64,000 nt of DNA from Streptomyces poonensis (lineage in GTDB: Bacteria; Actinomycetota; Actinomycetes; Streptomycetales; Streptomycetaceae). The stretch spans positions 124,001-188,000 of the forward strand of contig NZ_BMVW01000003.1 of NCBI RefSeq assembly GCF_014650915.1, in the 5' to 3' direction. A program made the translations under genes and the position numbers. The notes under the pieces were generated by a model. The model searched no databases. It was not told where the DNA came from and saw only the letters and a list, made by a program, of their open reading frames with translations. Of the stretch, positions 51,802 through 61,035 are shown one piece after another (position 1 is the first letter of the stretch; each line of letters begins with the position of its first letter).

Positions 51802-52464
51802 TCAGCCGGCGGCGTGCTCGCCGATGAAGGCCTGCGCGTAGACGAGGCCGAGGCCGTAGGTGCCGCCGTGCTCCTTCACCACGCCCGTCGTGGCGGCGTA
51901 CGTCTCCTCACGGGCCCAGTCGCGCTGGAGCTCCAGGAGCACCTGCACCCAGGTCACCGGGACGGCCCCGGCCTGGATCATGCGCTGGACGGCGTGCTCG
52001 TGGGCCTGCGGGCTGACACCGCCGGACGCGTCGGTGACGACGTACACCTCGTAGCCCTGGGCGAGCGCGGAGAGGGTGGGCAGGACGACGCAGACCTCGG
52101 TCCACAGGCCGGCGAGGACGAGCTTCTTGCGGCCGGTCGCCTTGACCGCGTCGACGAAGGCGGTGTCCTCCCAGGCGTTCATCGAGGTCCGGTCGATGAT
52201 CTTCTGGTCGGGGAAGACGTCCGCCAGCTGCGGCATGATCGGCCCCGAGAAGGACTCGGCGGCCACGGTGCTGAGTACCACCGGGACGTCGAACGCCCGC
52301 GCCGCCTTGGCCAGGCCGACGGTCGCGTTGATGATCGCGGTGCGGTCGCCGCTGCCCGTGCCGAAGAACATCTGCGGCTGGTGGTCCACGAAGAGCACCG
52401 CGCAGTTGTCCGGGGTGAGCAGGTCGGGGCTGGGGGACGCGGTGACCTCGGCGATGTTGACCAT
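51802..52464 (-). CDS. Isochorismatase-family cysteine hydrolase (YcaC-like)
   Basis: A 220-residue hydrolase. The catalytic Asp is in CAVLFVDHQPQMFFG and the Cys in LAGLWTEVCVVLPTLSALAQ; IIDRTSMNAWEDTAFVDAV covers the lysine region, here with D-R in place of a clear catalytic Lys. VTDASGGVSPQAHEHAVQRM is the YcaC-type stretch. It likely hydrolyses an amide or enol ether of unknown identity. ATG at 52464 follows GAAAGG. It is downstream of an amidohydrolase gene. Confidence 0.87.
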   Translation of the reverse strand: MVNIAEVTASPSPDLLTPDNCAVLFVDHQPQMFFGTGSGDRTAIINATVGLAKAARAFDVPVVLSTVAAESFSGPIMPQLADVFPDQKIIDRTSMNAWEDTAFVDAVKATGRKKLVLAGLWTEVCVVLPTLSALAQGYEVYVVTDASGGVSPQAHEHAVQRMIQAGAVPVTWVQVLLELQRDWAREETYAATTGVVKEHGGTYGLGLVYAQAFIGEHAAG

Positions 52465-52523
52465 GAGTGTGCCTTTCAGGATGGGGATGGTGGCCGCGGA
52501 CGGTCGTCCGCGGCCGGGAAAAA

Positions 52524-52595
52524 GTCAGGAGGGAAGTCAGGAGGGAAGTCAGGAGGGAAGTCAGGAGGGAAGTCAGAAGGAAGGTCAGGAGGTGA
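52524..52595. repeat. 12-bp tandem array, six copies
   Basis: GTCAGGAGGGAA repeated four times perfectly and twice with changes, directly after the amidohydrolase stop (minus strand) and ahead of the isochorismatase gene. Confidence 0.85.
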
Positions 52596-52596
52596 G

Positions 52597-54486
52597 TCAG
52601 AGCGAGAAGCAGGGGTCGAAGACCGCGCTGCCCGTCTCGGGGACGAGGCCGCGGCGGGCGCGCCACTGGCGGTGCAGTTCCGACTCAGCGGCGGCCTCGC
52701 CGAGCAGCTCGGCCTGGCGGGCGCCCGACCGGGCCGCGACCGGTGTCGCCTGATAGCCGCCGTAGTGAGCCACCGGGCTCCACCCGGGGGTCACCGGAGG
52801 CAACTCCTCGTCGATGCCCTCGTATTCACCCGCGGCGTGGACGATGCGGCCGCCCACGACCGTCAGCAGGGCCTCGATGTGCGGGATCTCCGCATCGGAC
52901 ACCGTGAAGTAGTCCTCCGACAGCACGGTGAGGTCACCGAGGAAGCCCGGACGCAGCACGCCCTTGAGGTCCTCCTCACCGGTGAGCGCGGCGCCGGCCG
53001 TGGTGAACATCTCCAGTGCCGTTTCCCGGTCGACCCGGTTGTGCGGCGGATGAATGGTCAGGTCGCCGACCGTACGGCCGGTGACCAGCCAGTGCAGGGC
53101 GATCCACGGGTTGTACGAGGAAACGCGGGTGGCGTCGGTGCCGGCCGCGACGGTCAGGCCCCGGCCCAGCATCGCGCGGACCGGCGGGGCGTCGGCGGCG
53201 GCACCGGGGCCGTAGCGGCGTACGAACGCCTCGCCCTGGAAGGACAGCCGGTTCTGCACCGACAGGGCGCCGCCGAGTGCGCCGATGCGGTCGAGGCTGT
53301 CCGCGGACACGGTCTCCGCGTGGTCGAACAGCCACCGGTTCCCGCCCGGGAAGAGGCCCTCCGCGGCGAGCTTCTCGAACACGGCCAGGTCGCGGCGGAT
53401 GGTCTCGTCGTAAGTGGCGTGGAGCCGGAAACCCCAGCCGTTCTCCATCAGCAGGCGGACCGCCTTCTCGAACTCCGCCTCGTAGTCGGACGCGAGGTCC
53501 GGGCGCGGCTGGGCGAAGTTCTCGAAGTCCGCCGCCGCCCAGGTGAGGTTCTCTCCGGCGCCGTTGAGGCGCAGCCATTCGTCGCCGTCCTCGGGGCGGA
53601 CCATGCCGATCCAGCGGGTGAGGTCGTCGATCTCCTGGCCGGCCGTCTGGGGGAAGAGGTGGTAGGCGATGCGCAGGGACAGCTCGCCCTCGCGGGCGAG
53701 TTCCGTGACCGTCTCGTAGTTGTCGGGGAAGTTCTGGAACCCGCCCGCCGCGTCGATCGCCGAGGTGAGTCCGAACCGGTTCAGTTCCCGCAGGAAGTGG
53801 CGGGTGGACGTCTTCCTGTGTTCCGCGTCCAGCGCCGGTGCCTTGGCCAGGGTGGAGTAGAGGATCAGGGCGCTCGGGGCGGCCAGCAGCATGCCCGTGG
53901 GTTCACCGTCGCGCCCCCGTACGATCTGGCCGCCGCGGGGATCGGGGGTGTCCTTGCCGTAGCCCACCGCCTTGAGTGCCGCGCGGTTCAGGATCGCGGA
54001 CTGGTAGAGGTGCAGCACGAACACCGGGGTGTCGGGTGCGGCGGCGTTCAGCTCGGCGACCGTGGGCAGCCGGCGTTCGGCGAACTGCTCGGCGGACCAG
54101 CCGCCGACCACCCGTACCCACTGGCCCTTGGGCGTCCGGGCCGCCTGCTCGCGCAGCATGGCCAGGCCCTGGCGCAGCGTGCGGACGCCGTCCCAGCGCA
54201 GTTCCAGCACGTAGTTGAGACCACCGCGGATCACGTGCAGGTGGGCGTCGTTGAGGCCGGGGATCATCCTGCGGCCGAGTGCGTCGACCACTCTCGTGGC
54301 GGGACCGACCTGGTCGGCGACGTCCTTGTCGTCGCCGACAGCGGTGATGACTCCGTCGCGGACGGCGATCGCCTCGGCCTGCGGAAGGCGGGGGTCACCG
54401 GTGTGGATCTTGGCGTTGCGGACGACGAGGTCCGCCGCGTCGTGGGTGGCGCGGGGAACCAGCCCGCCGACCGGCATCGTGGACAC
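52597..54486 (-). CDS. YtcJ/AepA-like amidohydrolase
   Basis: A 629-residue amidohydrolase-3 family protein. VVDALGRRMIPGLNDAHLHV has the H-x-H metal motif near residue 80. The carboxylated-lysine region is replaced by a late set of ligands: RLHATYDETIRRDLA and LFDHAETVSADS supply histidines, and TVAAGTDATRVSSYNPWIAL the aspartate. The end DLTVLSEDYFTVSDAEIP is typical of exoenzyme-regulator AepA/YtcJ proteins. No signal peptide. GTG at 54486 follows GGAGG by 10 nt. Substrate unknown. It likely shares a transcript with the isochorismatase/DoxX/DUF1275 genes. Confidence 0.87.
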   Translation of the reverse strand: MSTMPVGGLVPRATHDAADLVVRNAKIHTGDPRLPQAEAIAVRDGVITAVGDDKDVADQVGPATRVVDALGRRMIPGLNDAHLHVIRGGLNYVLELRWDGVRTLRQGLAMLREQAARTPKGQWVRVVGGWSAEQFAERRLPTVAELNAAAPDTPVFVLHLYQSAILNRAALKAVGYGKDTPDPRGGQIVRGRDGEPTGMLLAAPSALILYSTLAKAPALDAEHRKTSTRHFLRELNRFGLTSAIDAAGGFQNFPDNYETVTELAREGELSLRIAYHLFPQTAGQEIDDLTRWIGMVRPEDGDEWLRLNGAGENLTWAAADFENFAQPRPDLASDYEAEFEKAVRLLMENGWGFRLHATYDETIRRDLAVFEKLAAEGLFPGGNRWLFDHAETVSADSLDRIGALGGALSVQNRLSFQGEAFVRRYGPGAAADAPPVRAMLGRGLTVAAGTDATRVSSYNPWIALHWLVTGRTVGDLTIHPPHNRVDRETALEMFTTAGAALTGEEDLKGVLRPGFLGDLTVLSEDYFTVSDAEIPHIEALLTVVGGRIVHAAGEYEGIDEELPPVTPGWSPVAHYGGYQATPVAARSGARQAELLGEAAAESELHRQWRARRGLVPETGSAVFDPCFSL

Positions 54487-54715
54487 CTTGCGACAACCTC
54501 CTGCGGGGCGTACTGCACGGGATTTCCGTCTGCGCCGCGTCCGGGCCGGACGAGATGTCGGCGAGGTGCACGAGGACCGTGCCGCGGCTGCTTCGCCCTG
54601 ACGCTATGCCGGGCCGTTTCGGTCCGGTTTCTGGTCAGCGCACTGGCAATTGCCCCACCGTGCACGGCACGGTGGCCCGGCACGGTGGGGTCGGTGCTGG
54701 GCCGGCAGCCAACGC

Positions 54716-54760
54716 CGAAGCCGCGCGGACACTCCCCTCCGGGTGGTCCGCGCGGCTTCG
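54716..54760 (-). terminator. Strong hairpin after the LtrA-like gene
   Basis: A perfect 15-bp stem (arms 54716-54730 and 54746-54760, core GAAGCCGCGCGGAC) with a 15-nt loop, 14 bp beyond the stop of the minus-strand gene at 54774. It separates that gene from the amidohydrolase operon. Confidence 0.75.
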
Positions 54761-54773
54761 TCATGCGGTGCTG

Positions 54774-55913
54774 TCAGGCCCGTTGTCGCGAGGTGACGGT
54801 GACCACCACCGTGACCAGACACCCCAGGAGCACACCGGCGACGAGTGCGGGCTGTGGGGACCATGCGGCCAGCAGTACGCCGGCCGCGGTGACGACGAAC
54901 GGGACGCCTTCGGCCGCCCGCCTCTGGTGCGGCCGCAGGTGCACAGCCCACACGGTGAGCAGGAAGACGGCGGCCGGGACGGTGACCGCCAGCGCGGCAC
55001 CCGCTGACGAGGTGCCGTGATGGCGCGTGAGGTGATCGGCGTACGCGGCCAGGCCCGCCCCCTCGGCCGTGGCCGAAGCGAAGATCAGGTAGTGACCGTA
55101 GGCCCAGGGGAAGCGCCTGCGGTGAGCCTGGTGCGTGGTGGCGAGCAGGGTGTGCGCGGGCCTGGTGAAGTACAGCCACCACATGGCGAAGGCCGTCAGC
55201 AGACCGCCGGCGGCCAGCGTGTACAGCGCACCGGTGCCGTGATGCCGGTCGAACGCTCCCCGGACGGCGACGGTGGCGGCCGCGACGGACTCACCGAGCA
55301 CGATGAGGGTGAACAGCTCATAGCGCTCGGCGATGTGGTGCGGATGCCAGGGAGTCATTCCGGCGGACTGCGCCCACACGGGGACCAGGACCTCCGCGAG
55401 GATCAGCACGGCGATGCCGGGCAGCCGAGCCTGCTCCGGAGCGAACAGCAGCGTGACCCAGCCGAGCTGACAGACCGTCACCCCTGCGGCGAAGCGGAAC
55501 GTGGTTTTCCGTCGGGTGGGGTCGGCGAGTCCGGCCCGGAGCCACAGGGTGGCCAGTGCCGTGCGCAGCACCACGTATCCGAGCGTGATGACGAGCAGGT
55601 CGCCCTCGTGGAAGGCACGGCCGACGCCGGCGGCGAGGACGAGGGACCCCGTGATCTGCACCAGTACCGCCAGCCGGTAGGGGGTGTCGTCGGGGTCGTA
55701 GGCGGAGGCGAACCAGGTGAAATTCATCCAGGCCCACCAGATGGTGAAGAAGACCAGCGCGAAGCGCAGGGCGCCGGAGGCGTACTCCCCGTGCGACAGC
55801 GCCTCGTGCAGACTCTCCGACGCCTGCGCCACGGCGACGACGAAGCACAGATCGAAGAAGAGTTCCAGCGGGGTGGCGGTGCGATGCGCCTCCCCGGGGT
55901 CACGGCCCTTCAT
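54774..55913 (-). CDS. Low-temperature-requirement A (LtrA)-family membrane protein
   Basis: A 379-residue protein with about ten helices. TPLELFFDLCFVVAVAQASE is the family hallmark near the N-terminus; WAWMNFTWFASAYDPDDTPY and HIAERYELFTLIVLGESVAA, both with conserved charged residues in helices, follow. Function is not established; named for a Listeria cold-growth mutant. ATG at 55913 is chosen because the family starts shortly before T-P-L-E-L-F-F-D. Confidence 0.9.
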   Translation of the reverse strand: MKGRDPGEAHRTATPLELFFDLCFVVAVAQASESLHEALSHGEYASGALRFALVFFTIWWAWMNFTWFASAYDPDDTPYRLAVLVQITGSLVLAAGVGRAFHEGDLLVITLGYVVLRTALATLWLRAGLADPTRRKTTFRFAAGVTVCQLGWVTLLFAPEQARLPGIAVLILAEVLVPVWAQSAGMTPWHPHHIAERYELFTLIVLGESVAAATVAVRGAFDRHHGTGALYTLAAGGLLTAFAMWWLYFTRPAHTLLATTHQAHRRRFPWAYGHYLIFASATAEGAGLAAYADHLTRHHGTSSAGAALAVTVPAAVFLLTVWAVHLRPHQRRAAEGVPFVVTAAGVLLAAWSPQPALVAGVLLGCLVTVVVTVTSRQRA

Positions 55914-56312
55914 GGGGTGGCGCCTCCGTACGGCCGGAATCCGGACCGGGGCCGTCCGAAGGGTGCTCCTACGGCTCAACGGAGGGCTCCCGGGGTCGGC
56001 CCGACCGTCCGGTGAGAAGTGGGACGGGGACACGCACCACCGACCATCACATCCGCCTGCTCGTCCATGCTCATTGCCGCTCGTTCCTCGTTGCGCCCGT
56101 TCAGCGGGTGTAGTCGCCCACCGACGTTAGGGCCACTCCGGGACTGCAGGTGTCCACCGGTGCACGGACGCTTGACCAGGAACGCACGCCGTGGCGGGCA
56201 CCGGATCCGTGCGCCGGCGGGCGGTTTCGTATGCGCTCCGGAGCAAGGTGATGTCACCGCCCCGCCTAGCGTCACCCGGGTACACCCAGCACGGCACCGC
56301 AGGAGGCGGATC
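55914..56312. other. Divergent intergenic region LtrA/Dps
   Basis: About 400 bp holding both promoters. No gene or strong palindrome recognised. Confidence 0.4.
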
Positions 56313-56891
56313 ATGACCACCAGTTCCCGGCACGTGAGCGGCAGCCAGCCGTGGCTGCACCAGAAGGGCGAGGTGATCCAGGACTTCGGGACCGTCAAGC
56401 AGTTCCCGCTCGGCCTGTCGTACGAGGCCCGGATGTACTCCTGCCAGCGCCTGAACAAGGCCCTCGCCGACACGCAGATCCTCTACGGCCTCTACAAGAA
56501 GCACCACTGGCTGATGCGCGGCGCGACCTTCTACCAACTGCACCTGGTGCTGGACAAGCACGCGGGCGAGCAGCTGGAACTGATCGACGCCATCGCCGAA
56601 CGCGTCCAGTCACTCGGCGGCGTCGCGGTGGGCGACCCCCGGCACGTCGCGGAGATCACGTCGATCCCGCGGCCCCCGGACGGTGTGGAGGAGGTGCCGG
56701 CGATGCTGTCGCGGCTGCTGGAGGCCCACGAGACCATCCTCGTCGAGGCCCATGACGCCGCAGCGCGCACCGCCGAGCTGGGCGACGACGGCACCAACGA
56801 CCTGTTCGTCTCGCAGGTGATCAGGACCGGTGAACTGCAGTCCTGGTTCCTGGCCGAGCACCTGGTCGACACGCCCCTCGTCCGGTCCTGA
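56313..56891 (+). CDS. Dps/ferritin-like DNA-protection protein
   Basis: A 192-residue protein. LYGLYKKHHWLMRGATFYQL-HLVLDKHAGEQLELIDAIAERV matches the Dps ferroxidase region (H...H-W...G-x-x-F...L-H...D-x-H...E). LVEAHDAAARTAELGDDGTN and SWFLAEHL follow. It would store iron and shield DNA under oxidative stress. ATG at 56313 follows GGAGG. It is preceded by a 10-30-residue tail typical for streptomycete Dps proteins. No SigB-like promoter could be assigned. Confidence 0.88.
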   Translation: MTTSSRHVSGSQPWLHQKGEVIQDFGTVKQFPLGLSYEARMYSCQRLNKALADTQILYGLYKKHHWLMRGATFYQLHLVLDKHAGEQLELIDAIAERVQSLGGVAVGDPRHVAEITSIPRPPDGVEEVPAMLSRLLEAHETILVEAHDAAARTAELGDDGTNDLFVSQVIRTGELQSWFLAEHLVDTPLVRS

Positions 56892-56999
56892 GGCGACCGC
56901 GACGACGCCCGCGCCGCTGTCCCCACCCGCCCCCGCCTACGATGCACGGTGGTGGTCGCCCCGGCATCGGGCGGAGTACTGCGTGAGCAGGAGCGGATG

Positions 57000-57866
57000 A
57001 TGGATCTGCGGCAGATGGAGGTCGTCGTCGCGGTGGCCGACACGGGGGGCTTCACGGCGGCGGCGCGGCGGCTGCACGTGGTCCAGTCCGCGGTGTCCGG
57101 CACGGTCCGGGCCCTCGAACGCGAACTGGGCACCTCCCTCTTCGACCGCACCACGCACCGCGTCGCCCTGACCCCGGCGGGCGAGGCCTTCGTCCCCGCC
57201 GCCCGGGCGACCCTGCGGGCTGCCGAACTGGCCCGGGAAGCGGTCGACGCGGTGAAAGGGCAGCTGCGCGGAAGGATCACGGTCGGCATCATGCAGGGCG
57301 TCTGGGCGGGGCTCCACCACGCCCTGGCCGCCTTGCGGGCGGAGCATCCGGGCGTGGTGGTCCGGCTGCGGCAGGCGGCGGTCGCCGACATCCGCCAGGC
57401 ACTGCGTGACGGCACGGTGGACCTGGCGGTCGTGGCCCTCGACCGGCAGCAGCAGCGCGGACTGGCGACCCGGCTGCTGTCCCACGAGGACATGCTGCTG
57501 GTGGCGTCGCCCCGCCGGATCCTCCCCGGGACGGCGCCGGACGGCGTCGACCTCGCCGAGGTCGCCCGGTTGCCTCTGGTGGACTTCTCGCCGGGCTGGG
57601 CCGTCCGCCACGCGGTCGACCGGGCCTTCCGCGCCGCCGGCGTCGAACACACCACGACGTTCGAGGTGAACGACATCGTCGCCGCGGCCGAACTGGTCCG
57701 CAACGACCTGGGGGTCTGCGTCATGCCCGCCTCGATCGCGGACCGGTTCCCCGATCTGCGTCAGCACCGGTTCCGCCGGCACGCACCGAGCTGGCAGATC
57801 ATGGTGGTACGGCCTCCCGGCGAGGCGCCCCCGGCAGTCGCCGCGCTGTTGCGGCACATCACCTGA
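57000..57866 (+). CDS. LysR-family transcriptional regulator
   Basis: A 288-residue regulator. The HTH is MDLRQMEVVVAVADTGGFTA to LHVVQSAVSGTVRALERELG, and the substrate-binding half starts at LRGRITVGIMQGVWAGLHHA. Two adjacent ATGs (56997 and 57000) exist; CAGGAG is 3 and 6 nt ahead, so the second is slightly better. It probably controls a divergent or nearby gene, but the neighbours (Dps upstream, LuxR downstream) offer no obvious target. Confidence 0.9.
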   Translation: MDLRQMEVVVAVADTGGFTAAARRLHVVQSAVSGTVRALERELGTSLFDRTTHRVALTPAGEAFVPAARATLRAAELAREAVDAVKGQLRGRITVGIMQGVWAGLHHALAALRAEHPGVVVRLRQAAVADIRQALRDGTVDLAVVALDRQQQRGLATRLLSHEDMLLVASPRRILPGTAPDGVDLAEVARLPLVDFSPGWAVRHAVDRAFRAAGVEHTTTFEVNDIVAAAELVRNDLGVCVMPASIADRFPDLRQHRFRRHAPSWQIMVVRPPGEAPPAVAALLRHIT

Positions 57867-57919
57867 GGGCATCACCCGAGGGCATCACCTGGGGGCATCA
57901 CCTGGGGGCATCACCTGGG
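57855..57919. repeat. 13-bp tandem array overlapping the LysR stop
   Basis: Five head-to-tail 13-bp units of GGCATCACCTGGG; the last three are identical. The first, worn unit contains the codons I-T-stop of the LysR gene, so the array seems to be copies of the gene's own 3' end. Confidence 0.8.
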
Positions 57920-57926
57920 GCAGACG

Positions 57927-60722
57927 TCAGACGGCCGCCGCGGGGTCCGGTTCCGGCGGGCCGCCCTCGCGCAGCGCCTGCGCGAGGGCGGCCCGCGAGG
58001 TGATGCCCAGTTTGGGGAACACCTTGTACAGATGGGTGGCGACGGTCCGCGGGGAGAGCCCGAGCTCCCGTCCGATCTCCTTGTTGGACAGTCCGGTGGC
58101 GGCGAGTGTGGCGATGCGCAGCTCCTGGCCGGTCAGCAGCCTCGCGTCGCCCGTGCCGGTGCCCACGCGGTCGCCCGCCGCCCGTAGTTCCTGCGCACAC
58201 CGCTCCGCCCAAGGAGTGGCCCCCAGCCGGACGAACGCCTGGTGTGCCTCGCGCAGCAGATCCCGTGCCCCGGCCCGGTGGTGGCGCCGCAGCCACACGC
58301 CGTGCACGAGCCGGAGCCGCGCCATGGGGAAGACCCAGCGGTCCGCACCGGGCACGGCGCAGGCCTCCCGGTAGCAGGCCTCCGCCTCCTCGTCGGGTGC
58401 CGCGAACGCCGCCGCGGCAGCCAGCAGGAAGGCGTGGTGGCCGGAGAGCTCGGCCATCCGTGCCGTCCGCCCCGCCGCGACGTGCGCCCGGGCCTCCGCC
58501 CATCGCCCCGTGTGCACGGCCGCGTCCACGAAATCGAAGAACGGCAGCTGGAACCAGGCGAGCCCGGTGGGCAGCACGCCGGGCGGGGAGAGCTCGGCGA
58601 GCCGTGTGTACGCCTCCTCGTGGCGGCCGTGCGCGAGTGCGGCCATGCCGCGCAGGTGCTCGAGGTGATCGGTGACGAAACGCATCCCCGCGGCCCGGGC
58701 GACGGGCTCGATCGACGCGGCGGTCTGCCGCAGGCCCTCCTCGTCACCCCGTCCGGCGAGGAAATGGGCGTGATAGTGGCGGAACAGCAGCGCGTTGCAG
58801 TGGTAGCCGAGGTCCGCTGCCGCCTCCGCCTCGCGCAGGCAGTCGTCCGCCGCCTCCCAGCGTCCGTGGAGGTAGTCCTGGTGGCACTTGGCCTTCGCCA
58901 GCGAGCCCTGGGTGGCGTAGGCGTACTGGCCGGTGAACCGCCGCAGCATCCGGTGGTCGACGGCGTCCACGGCGGAGGCCGTCCACAGCAGCAGCCAGGC
59001 CGAGCCCGCCTCCTGCTCCTCGCTCAGCCGGTCGGCCAGGGCGGCCAGTTCGGGGCCGACTCCGTGCGCGGTGCGCGGGGTGTCGGACCACGCGCGGTGG
59101 CAGAGCCGGGCCAGTTCGGAGACGTGGGGCAGGTGCTTGTCCAGGGCGCGCCATCCCCGCGGGTCGCCGGTGTAGGCCGAGGCCAGGAGAAGCTTGAAGA
59201 AGACCTGCTCGACCAGCCCGTCGAACGACTGGGCGTCCGGTTCCGTCAAGGCGTCCAGTGCCGCGGGCAGCAGGGTGAACGACGACTCGAACTCGATCCG
59301 GTGACTCTGGTCGACGTAGACGACCGCGTAGGCGAAGAGCGGCGCGATGTCGTCGGGAACCGGGGACCGGCGCAGTTCCCGCACGAGCCGGGCGGTGTAG
59401 GCGAGCCGTCCGCCGCGGGCCGCCATCACGGCCGCCCAGGTCAGACGGCTGGCACGGTCGGCCGGGCCGGCGCTCAGCGCGGCCGCCCGGTCCAGCAGCA
59501 GCGCGCCCTCGGCGTCCCCGCCACGTGCGGCGATCAGCTGCCCGGCCTGCTGGAGTTCACGCGCGAGGTCCTCGTCCGGCCCGGTGGCCGCCGACGCCTC
59601 GTGCACCAGCCGCCGTGGGTCGTCGGCCGCCTTCTGGGCCGCCAGCGTGCGGTGCGCGCGGCGCTTCTCGGCCTCGGTGGCACGGGAGAGGACGGCGCTG
59701 CGCATCAACGGGTGCCGGAAGACGAGCCGGCCGGAGGAGTCGAGCCGGGCCAGGCCGATGGTCTCGATGTGCCGCAGTACCTGCCCGGTCTTCTCGCCGG
59801 CGACCCTCTGCAGCCAGGTGCCGGTGAGGCCCGCCGCCCCGCCGCCGAGCGCGGCGAGCAGCAGCACACGGGCGGCGTCGGGCGACAGGGCCTCCAGCCG
59901 GTCGGCGAACACCCGCTCCAGGCGCTGCCCGAGCGGCAGGCCGTCCGGCAGCGGATCGATGCCCCGCAGCGCGTTCTCGTCCAGCTGGGCGGGCAGTTCG
60001 ACGAGGGCGAGCGGATTGCCGGCCGCCTCCGACAGCAACCGGTGTGCCGTCGCGGCCGCGAGTCCGGGATGACGGCTGCGCAGCAGTGTGCCGGCGTCCT
60101 CGGGTGCGAGCGCTCCCACCTCCAGCAGGGGTGCGGGCCAGCCCTCCGCCTCGCCGACGCCGGGGCGGCAGGCCGCGACCATGGCCACGGGCACGTCGCC
60201 GACACGCCGGTGCAGGAAGGCGAGGACCTGCGCACTGGAGGAGTCCACCCAGTGCAGGTCGTCGACGACGACCAGCAACGGCCGGTCGCGCGCCGCCTCC
60301 GCAAGCAGGGTCAGCGCCGCCGCACCGACCAGGAAGCCACCCGCCGGGGCCCCTTCCCGCAGCCGGAGAGCGCACTCCAGAGCCTCACGCTGGCGCGTGG
60401 GCAGGACATGGAGATCGGGGAGGAGCGGAAGGAGAACCTCGTGCAGCGCCGCGAAGGCCACCTCCGCGTCGGCCTCGGCACCCACCGCGCGCAGCACCTG
60501 GAAGCCGCTGCCGCGGGCGCGTGCCTCCGTCCACTCCAGCAGCGCCGTCTTGCCGATGCCCGCCTCGCCGCGCAGCAGTACGGCCGATCCGCCCGCTCCG
60601 GTCCGCGCGCTCTCCAGCACACGGGCGAGCAGCTCCCTCTCACGCCGCCGCCCCACGAAGCCGCCGCCACCGGGCACGGACAACCCGACCACCTCTCCGG
60701 CCCGGCCGCCGTCGGCCAACAC
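57927..60722 (-). CDS. LAL-type LuxR transcriptional regulator
   Basis: A 931-residue regulator (from the GTG at 60722). The N-terminal ATPase starts FVGRRRERELLARVLES with Walker A LLRGEAGIGKTALLEW (near residue 55) and Walker B LLVVVDDLHWVDSSSAQVLA. A long helical repeat region follows. A C-terminal LuxR HTH (LTGQELRIATLAATGLSNKE, LGLSPRTVATHLYKVFPKLG) ends the protein. The frame is open to 60959, but that part is arginine/cysteine-rich and contains a tandem repeat, so a start near 60722 or 60692 is more likely. It is divergent from a similar regulator. Confidence 0.85.
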   Translation of the reverse strand: MLADGGRAGEVVGLSVPGGGGFVGRRRERELLARVLESARTGAGGSAVLLRGEAGIGKTALLEWTEARARGSGFQVLRAVGAEADAEVAFAALHEVLLPLLPDLHVLPTRQREALECALRLREGAPAGGFLVGAAALTLLAEAARDRPLLVVVDDLHWVDSSSAQVLAFLHRRVGDVPVAMVAACRPGVGEAEGWPAPLLEVGALAPEDAGTLLRSRHPGLAAATAHRLLSEAAGNPLALVELPAQLDENALRGIDPLPDGLPLGQRLERVFADRLEALSPDAARVLLLAALGGGAAGLTGTWLQRVAGEKTGQVLRHIETIGLARLDSSGRLVFRHPLMRSAVLSRATEAEKRRAHRTLAAQKAADDPRRLVHEASAATGPDEDLARELQQAGQLIAARGGDAEGALLLDRAAALSAGPADRASRLTWAAVMAARGGRLAYTARLVRELRRSPVPDDIAPLFAYAVVYVDQSHRIEFESSFTLLPAALDALTEPDAQSFDGLVEQVFFKLLLASAYTGDPRGWRALDKHLPHVSELARLCHRAWSDTPRTAHGVGPELAALADRLSEEQEAGSAWLLLWTASAVDAVDHRMLRRFTGQYAYATQGSLAKAKCHQDYLHGRWEAADDCLREAEAAADLGYHCNALLFRHYHAHFLAGRGDEEGLRQTAASIEPVARAAGMRFVTDHLEHLRGMAALAHGRHEEAYTRLAELSPPGVLPTGLAWFQLPFFDFVDAAVHTGRWAEARAHVAAGRTARMAELSGHHAFLLAAAAAFAAPDEEAEACYREACAVPGADRWVFPMARLRLVHGVWLRRHHRAGARDLLREAHQAFVRLGATPWAERCAQELRAAGDRVGTGTGDARLLTGQELRIATLAATGLSNKEIGRELGLSPRTVATHLYKVFPKLGITSRAALAQALREGGPPEPDPAAAV

Positions 60723-61035
60723 CTTCCTGACACCGCACAGTTCGTCGTACCAAGCGCAGAATATCCGGCATTCACCCTGGTCAGATGTCCCGGCCGGATC
60801 CCCGGCCGGATCGCCGAAGAGGACCGGGTCGTCCCGCCGGCACCGGCCGCCGCAGCCGGTGCCGGCGGACACCAGGCGAGCCGGCTCCCGGCGCACCCGG
60901 CGCACCCGGTGCACCCGGCGCGCCCGCCGGTCTGGCCGTCGTCGACCGTCGTCGGCCACCGCCTGGGCGGCGGATCACCACGTCCAAGTGTGCGGATACG
61001 GTGTACTTGAAAACTACATCAAAAGGGAGGGACCG
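60723..61035. other. Divergent promoter region of two LAL regulators
   Basis: 313 bp with a 9-bp repeat array and, just before the plus-strand gene, an AT-rich stretch (60996-61025, containing GTACTTGAAAACTACATC) unusual for this DNA and likely to be its promoter. Confidence 0.45.
60892..60927. repeat. 9-bp tandem array, four copies
   Basis: CGCACCCGG twice, then TGCACCCGG and CGCGCCCGC, in the divergent region between the two LAL genes. Confidence 0.75.

Noticed and set aside
51112-55020. A plus-strand open frame of 1,302 codons
   Set aside because: It is the antisense of five well-supported minus-strand genes (DUF1275, DoxX, isochorismatase, amidohydrolase and part of LtrA). Its composition (Gly/Arg/Val/Asp-rich, repeated G-G-K-S) is the usual shadow of high-GC coding DNA.
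60088-61035. Extension of the plus-strand LAL gene 316 codons upstream
   Set aside because: The upstream part is antisense to the divergent LAL gene and Ser/Arg/Pro-rich; the ATG at 61036 has a strong ribosome site and matches the family start.
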